From Escarpia spicata (lineage: Eukaryota > Annelida > Polychaeta > Sabellida > Siboglinidae), in NCBI GenBank assembly GCA_963995525.1, contig OZ023214.1, forward strand, positions 46,681,989 through 46,745,988: a DNA stretch of 64,000 nucleotides, given 5' to 3'. The position numbers and the translations under genes were made by a program. Positions 57,829 to 64,000 of this stretch are shown here, one piece after another; the stretch's first letter is position 1; each line of letters opens with the position of its first letter. A model generated the notes under the pieces. That model did no database searches. It was not told where the DNA came from and saw only the letters and a program-made list of their open reading frames with translations.

Positions 57829-59600
57829 GTCTGTGTGCGCGTTGCGTGTGTGTTTGCGTGCTTGCGTGCGTGCCTGCTGGAATGATGTAAATTATTATCA
57901 TTGGCATGGTAAATATTACAAAAAACACTTGTTTCACGCTATATAAAGTGCAGACTAGCTATGTATATGCATACCTATTATTTGTGCTCGATATACAAAG
58001 GGTTTAACCTGACATGAATATTTAACGTGACGTTCGACGAGGAATAAGGAAGTTTTGTAATAAATGCTTGCGACATGAATAATTACAAAGGTTGATCGAG
58101 AAAAAAATTAAATTTGTCGCTACGTACGTCATTGTGTGTTAATAGACGTAGACTAACAATTACATACTGCTGGGTACTTCCCAATAACTCTGTATACGCT
58201 AGTTCGTCTGATGTCATATAACTGATCGCACAGTCTAGGTGGAAAGCAGGCGTCATCATGCGTCGGTTACTCTGGGCTGGTGTAAATACAATGGCTCGGC
58301 CGCTCGGTACAATTAAAGGCTACTCTAATACTCCGCCATTTGTCTAGATTTCGTTAACATCTAGGTTAAGGTTTGAGCGGCGGTTATCGTTTTGCGACCG
58401 AACGCCGTTCCAAGCTCGACTACTCCGCCATTTGTCAGTAATCCGGGTGTTGACGCCGGCCACTTAGGTGCCATGAAAACATGCATAAACACGAAGTTGT
58501 TCGACATTTAGTCATTACAAATACGGATTGCAGGGCCTAGTTGGCGGGGATATCTCAAGAACATAATGTCTCCATCAATTTGTATTAAAATAAACTGTTT
58601 GTCAATGATAAAACGCCACATTTTATATCTGGTGACATGTCTGTTATCAATGACAATTAGGAAGTATTAGTTAATGTAATATAAAAAACTGCAACAGTTA
58701 GGAAGCTCTAACTTGACATTCGAGCTGGCCTTACATGTGCGCCAAATTGCACGGGATTGATTTACGATCGGTGAAGGAGTTGTTCCAAAAATACACGTTT
58801 GTCTGTCTTTCAACATTGTTTTAACATATTTATGAAGCTGTAGCACGCTTAATGTGCATTGTCATGAAAAGCATGGAAATGTCACTAAACAACGTAGGAA
58901 CTATTTCTTTTTAGACTACAATACTACCTTATGTCGTAGGCAGAGTCTGAAAAAAATGGTTAGTCTATCTTCAAAACTTCTGTTAGAAATGCTTAATTCA
59001 AAACAACCATGTATTTGCCACCAGAGCTGTCCCACCTTAAATTACACCGCGTGAAAGTAATGTGAAACATGACATAACATAACGTTTACTTGGCCCCATT
59101 TTACTTAAGCAGTGAAAACAACAAAATATCAACATTACACAAGCATACATATACGTATATCATTATATGTTCTACATATTCTTGGAAAATACATACATAC
59201 GCATGCACACCTATTATGGCAATAGTGTACCATAGAACGTAATCGTATAGCTTATTAAATCCGGGTCGGTGACTCCTATTAAGATACAATTGTCGCTATC
59301 ATAGGAGCCACCCTATTACGTAATAATTTATATGGTCATTTCACAAGGTGTCTACCTCATGTATGTCTATTGGGAGTGCTTGTTTGATGTGAGAATGTAA
59401 GTTTGTTTGTGTGCTGGTTACCTGAAACTAGCATCAAATGTATTGTATTTATTGGTTTTATTGACATGTGTAGCAATTTGATAGAGTGCATATATCATTA
59501 TATTTGTGTAACAAGTATATGTTTTTATATAAAATGAGAAGCCTCGCAAACTGTGGAAATATATTTTGTCTTTGATTATATATGGAGTGTCATTTATTGC
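57829..59600. other. no gene recognised; a CpG-rich patch at 58,250-58,460
   Basis: Mostly unique-looking. The patch has frequent CpG and two exact copies of ACTCCGCCATTTGTC (58,330-58,344 and 58,422-58,436), so a promoter or unmethylated island is conceivable. No transcript signal could be tied to it. Confidence 0.4.
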
Positions 59601-62020
59601 ATGTGGTAGGCTATATTTGAGACATTTTATTGCAAAGTCATGCTTAGTTCTAAAAGTATGTATACACTTTTTTTACGAGTATTATAATTATGTACGTTAA
59701 CACTTTGGATAATTTGCCAGTTAAGTAAATAAGGAGGTACTATTTGAACAATGTATTTAAAGTACAACTTTAATATGTATTCTACTTTTAGTAGTTTAAG
59801 TTTAACAAAAGTGGTTCTGTGTGTGAGTTGCATTTATTTACGATTATTATTAGCACAACTTTTTTTAAATTTTCGTAATTCTATTTCTTTGGTATCCCCA
59901 AACCATGATACAATAATTATTAATACGTCATATAACAACACTTTTAAATATAAAGGTAATACATATTTCAATCTGTTTAATAAGCCAATGGTTTTGGAAC
60001 ACTTATTTGACATTTTCTCAGTGTGTTTTTTCTAGTTTAGGTTAGTGTCTAAGGTCAATCCTAGAAAGTTAAATTCATTCACTCTTTCAATATTTATATT
60101 ATATATTTTAAGCGTAAGAGTCTGCGCACGTTTATTAGGCATATGAAAAATCATATATTTTGATTTGCTTTTATTTAAAGATAATTTATTTATGTTCACT
60201 AACTTTAAAAAGTTCTTCATTTATTAAGGATTCTGTACTTGTATTGCGTGGGATGTTGTTAACATATTTTAAAGAGCTAGATAATGTGGTGTCATCAACG
60301 TATATAACGAAATTAAATTATTGATTAATAAATAATAGTGGTCCAAGGACTGAACCTTGTGGGACACCGATTGTTATACATAAGATGTCTGAATTTATTT
60401 GTTCAATTTCAATATATTGTTTTCTGTTTTGTAAGTAACTTTTGAATAACTGCAAAGTTGAGCCATTTAGGCCACAGTATGTTAATTTGTTACGTAATAT
60501 GTTACGGTCAATAGTATCAAAAGCCTTAGAAAGGTCGAGAAATACATTAATTGATTCATAATTATTATCCATTTGAGTTATAATTCTATCTATTAGCTCA
60601 TGCGCAGCAAATTCCGTTGAATATTTAGCTCTAAAGCCATACTGGGTATCAAATAAAAGCTTTGTATAATTGAAATATGAATATAATTGAATACAAATAA
60701 TACTAATTGTCTAGAAATTGTAGGAAGAAGGAAAATTGGTATGTAATTTTCATCTTTCTTAAATATAGGAATAACTTTAGGAATGTTTTCCTTTGTCTGG
60801 GAATATACGGATTTTAAAACTTGGTTTGTTAACAGCTTTAATGATTTATAATTGCAGGTTCAATTATTTTGTGCAATTTTGAAGAAATGCCAACAATTCC
60901 ACAGCTGTTTTTTGTGGGAAGATTATTAGTAGTTTTCTTAACAGTTTCTTCATCAACACTCAAAAGTAAATACAGAATTTACATGTTTATTTAAATAATA
61001 ACTATAATCTTTGTTACCTTTATATTTAATACCGTGTGCAATGGTCTGACCTATATTTGTAAAATAATTGTGAAATTTGTTTGCAATATCCTTTCTGTCA
61101 GTTATTTTTGTACCATTTTCTATAAAACAAAAATAATGGTAGTCTTTGGTTTGTAAGATTTTTAGAAATTAATTAATTAATAATTTATTTTATATCATAT
61201 TTAAATCGATTAAATCTTTGTTAAAAATACACTTGTTTGGCTGCACGAATTTTGTTCTTTAATATCGTTCTATACGTTTTTAGATTAATGTTAATAGCTT
61301 CATAGTTTGTCGAATTTGGTTGTATCAGTTTTAATTGTTTATCAAGTTTGGCTCGATAGTGAATAGAGTTTAGCAATCCCTGTGTAATCCACGTTGATAT
61401 TTTATGTTTATATTTATTAAATATTTCTCCAGCTTAATTTCCATATGCTTACTTTTTGCCCGTAAAATGTCTTCCCAGATTATATCATAATTTTAATTAG
61501 TGGCTGCATTCTGATTTTTATTTAGCTTATTATAAATGTTATATGATTTGATTTCGTATTTAATTGTATGCATTGCCTCTTCATTTGGTATATTTATTTT
61601 AACATATTTACGTGGAAGTTTTGTCTTCAATGATATGTTAATCAATGTTTGATGATCAGAAAATGTTTTGATTAAAATCCCTGCAGTACTCTCCAATATA
61701 GATTTACCAAGTTTACAAAAGAAATTATCTATTAAAGTACCATTAGTTCTAGTAAATCTAGTAGGAAGAGTAATTTGCGGGTAAAGTCTGTGTGATATTA
61801 AGGTGTCAAAATAGTTATAAATGTATCATTTTAATTTACTTTGAGCAAATTTATATTAAAATCCCCTGCGATAATGAGGTTATTATTACAATTGTTTTCA
61901 AATGATGATATTATCAAAGTAAATTCATGAAAGAAGGTTTGCGTCGTGTTTTGCAGGTTTAGGTCACCGGCAGGAAAGAGGTTAATATACCTCACGTAAG
62001 GTCGCCTCCTCAATTAAACG
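59600..62020 (-). mobile_element. decayed CR1-like LINE
   Basis: Minus-strand order: endonuclease LIIAGDFNINLL (GDFN) near 61,880-61,840 and TFSDHQTLIN (SDHxxL) near 61,660; KYVKIN near 61,600. The reverse transcriptase has NVFLDLSKAFDTIDRNIL near 60,550, GVPQGSVLGPLLF near 60,380 and VIYVDDTTLSS near 60,305-60,275 (catalytic DD intact), then NKLSLNKSKSKYMIFHM and NFLGLTLDTNLN to 60,032. The C-terminal end has YILKLYFKYIVQ...HNYNTRKK to 59,627. Many frame changes and internal losses. Confidence 0.8.
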
Positions 62021-62159
62021 TTTTCGTCCGTGTCATTTCAAATTCATTTAGCCAAAATCCGTATAGTTACCTCATTAATCATTTGCCTATGGAGTAACTA
62101 GCGCATGTTATTTATGTCTGGCAAAAGCAAATCTACCAAATATTCACTAGGACATGATA

Positions 62160-62994
62160 CAGTAAAACCTGTCCATAAAGATAACCTGAATATAACGGTT
62201 ATCTTTGAAAGTCCCGAATAACTTCCTATTAGTTTGCACTGCCCATTATATATCCGCAAAGGTAACCTGGCTATTGCGTTAATTTAGACCGAACCATTCA
62301 TAACCAAACTGCCGCATGCGGGCAGAGCAAAGTGAATTAATAATTTCCCTGAATAAAACGTCATAGCGTCGGTGTCGTCACGTATACGCGGAACTATCAA
62401 ATTGCAATCGAGTCACGCGTGGTGTCAACAGCTTGTTGCAGCCACTATATGGCTTCCTTTACTCCAGCAAAGTGGAGAAGAGAATCAGCTTTGATGTCCA
62501 ACATGAGCTCAGAGTAGCCATGGAAACGAGCTGTTGTAATATTTACCTATGCAGCTTGGCATAGCTGGAGAGACTGCTTAGGTCAATATTATAATGGCCA
62601 GTTACCTACCACTTGGGGTAGCTCAAATTGTATCGATAATCCCCCTGAGCAAATTTGGGTCATCGTTTGCCTTGCACTCGTTCACACTTTCGTGTTTCCA
62701 TTTGGACATCAAAGCTTTTTATGTTCGCCTTTACTGGGAGGGCGTAATTTATGTCACCATGGCCCAAAACAAAAAAGGAAGATCATTTAAATATTGCAAG
62801 TTGTGTATTGTGTTATTTATATTGCTGTTAACTCTAGGTTTGTATTGTTCAAGAGAGTACCAACTAGCGAACGTCAACGTAACCATTCGTAACCTAGTGT
62901 GTATCCAAGTCATGAAACTCTCCATAACGGCAACCTGCCTATAAAGATAATTCTGCGCAGTCCCGACGAGGACCGTTATGGACAGGTTTTATTG
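62160..62994. mobile_element. 835-bp non-autonomous pogo/Tigger-like element
   Basis: It starts CAGTAAAACCTGTCCATAA and ends in the near reverse complement TTATGGACAGGTTTTATTG. It is flanked by TA at 62,158-62,159 and 62,995-62,996, the usual Tc1/mariner-pogo target duplication. The CAGT-AAACC terminus is typical of the pogo/Tigger group. Subterminal copies of the CCTGxxTATAA..GATAA type are present on both sides. No transposase was found inside; an open frame at 62,594-62,944 (116 codons) has no recognised domain. Confidence 0.75.
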
Positions 62995-62996
62995 TA

Positions 62997-63299
62997 GCTT
63001 GTATGTGCATTAAAAAGTACTTTGGTTAAACATTATTGGACAGTCTATTCACTTATTTAATTCTTCATAAATAATTAGTTGTATTGATAAACGGAATTTT
63101 AATAGGTATGATGTGGCTAAGCATTTTTGTTTGTGTTGACGTTTTCGATTTTCCTTACACAGAAAACTACCTTACCTGATAATACATAATGATAATTTAC
63201 CTATGCACACCGCAAGGTGTTCTGCAACCGCAACAGGTAGATAGTAAGACTGGCCGAGAAGCAGACAGACTATTAATAATGATAAGCACAAAAAAGTTC
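62997..63299. other. no gene recognised
   Basis: Short unique stretch between the pogo-like element and the terminal repeats. Confidence 0.4.
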
Positions 63300-63440
63300 G
63301 TGCATGCGTATTTACACACATACATGCATGCATGCCTGCATACAAGCACGCCTGCATACATGCATACCTGCACGCATGCATGAATGCACGCGCACGCATG
63401 CATGAATGCACGCGTACACGCATGCATTGCAAACATGAAC
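63300..63440. repeat. degenerate GCATGCAT-type repeat
   Basis: Variants of CATGCATGC, ACGCATGCATGAATGC and GCCTGCATACA; a decayed tetra/octanucleotide array. Confidence 0.85.
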
Positions 63441-63459
63441 GCATGCGTATGCACACGTT

Positions 63460-63775
<316 letters not shown>

Positions 63776-63874
63776 GTCTCTGTCTCTATCTCACCCCCTC
63801 TCTTTCATGCACATACACACACTCACACACACACACGCAAACGCCCACCCAAACCCGCACGCCCACAAGCATGT

Positions 63875-64000
63875 ACACACCCACACACCCACACACCCAC
63901 ACACCCACACACCCACACACCCACACACCCACACACCCACACACCCACACACCCACACACCCACACACCCACACACCCACACACCCACACACCCACACAC
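63875..64000. repeat. (ACACACCC)n minisatellite, runs off the window
   Basis: Perfect 8-bp units to the last base of the window, so the true end is not seen. Open frames of Val/Trp/Gly/Cys on minus are artefacts. Confidence 0.98.

Overview
The window reads as AT-rich nuclear DNA of an invertebrate animal, most likely marine. The signs are several clades of animal non-LTR retrotransposons (CR1/L2-like and RTE-like), spliceosomal intron signals, very long (AC)n, (CT)n, (GT)n and (TATG)n arrays, and no prokaryotic gene organisation. I cannot fix the phylum from sequence alone. Most of the 64 kb is layered transposable elements. Only two or three short stretches look like possible host coding exons.

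Layout. 1-1.4 kb: 3' half of a broken RTE-like LINE. 3.75-4.1 kb: TATA box, signal-peptide exon and splice signals of a possible tiny secreted peptide. 4.7-8.6 kb: decayed CR1-like LINE (minus). 9.2-38.3 kb: one very large imperfect inverted repeat. The left arm (about 9,171-15,380) is uninterrupted. The right arm (38,335 back to 18,660) is the same sequence inverted and blown apart by nested insertions: a full-length LINE with both ORFs open (23,336-27,894), a 3.5-kb terminal-inverted-repeat element (19,544-23,056) and a 4-kb block with LTR-like direct repeats (28,746-32,735). The spacer between the arms holds a CR1-like LINE fragment and a Ty3/Gypsy RNase H relic. Part of arm and spacer recurs at 48.7-51.9 kb, so the locus is a mosaic of segmental duplications.

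38.9-40.1 kb: CR1-like LINE fragment (minus). 40.9-42.3 kb: candidate two-exon host gene (minus) with phase-matched splice sites. 44.2-45.9 kb: two broken coding remnants, one OTU-protease-like and one from a C2H2-containing multicopy family. 47.3 kb: LINE endonuclease remnant. 51.9-54.4 kb: RTE-like LINE (minus), abutting a CR1-like LINE (plus) to 55.5 kb. 55.8-57.1 kb: two striking palindromes and a degenerate repeat. 59.6-62.0 kb: decayed LINE (minus). 62.16-62.99 kb: non-autonomous pogo/Tigger-like element flanked by TA. The window ends in long (CT)n and (ACACACCC)n arrays.

Most notable is the 19,544-23,056 element. Between long inverted termini carrying AGGTCA half-site clusters it holds two converging, decayed copies of one gene: a Ser/Thr/Pro-rich N-terminus, a basic nuclear-localisation-like stretch (PPRKRRK), a C2HC/C2H2 zinc finger, an intron, then a NADAR (YbiA-like) domain. 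NADAR enzymes act in NAD/ADP-ribose metabolism and remove ADP-ribose from guanine bases, so this looks like a mobile element carrying an ADP-ribose-processing cargo. Because the left arm keeps the uninterrupted sequence, the boundaries of this element and of the intact LINE can be read almost to the base inside the window.
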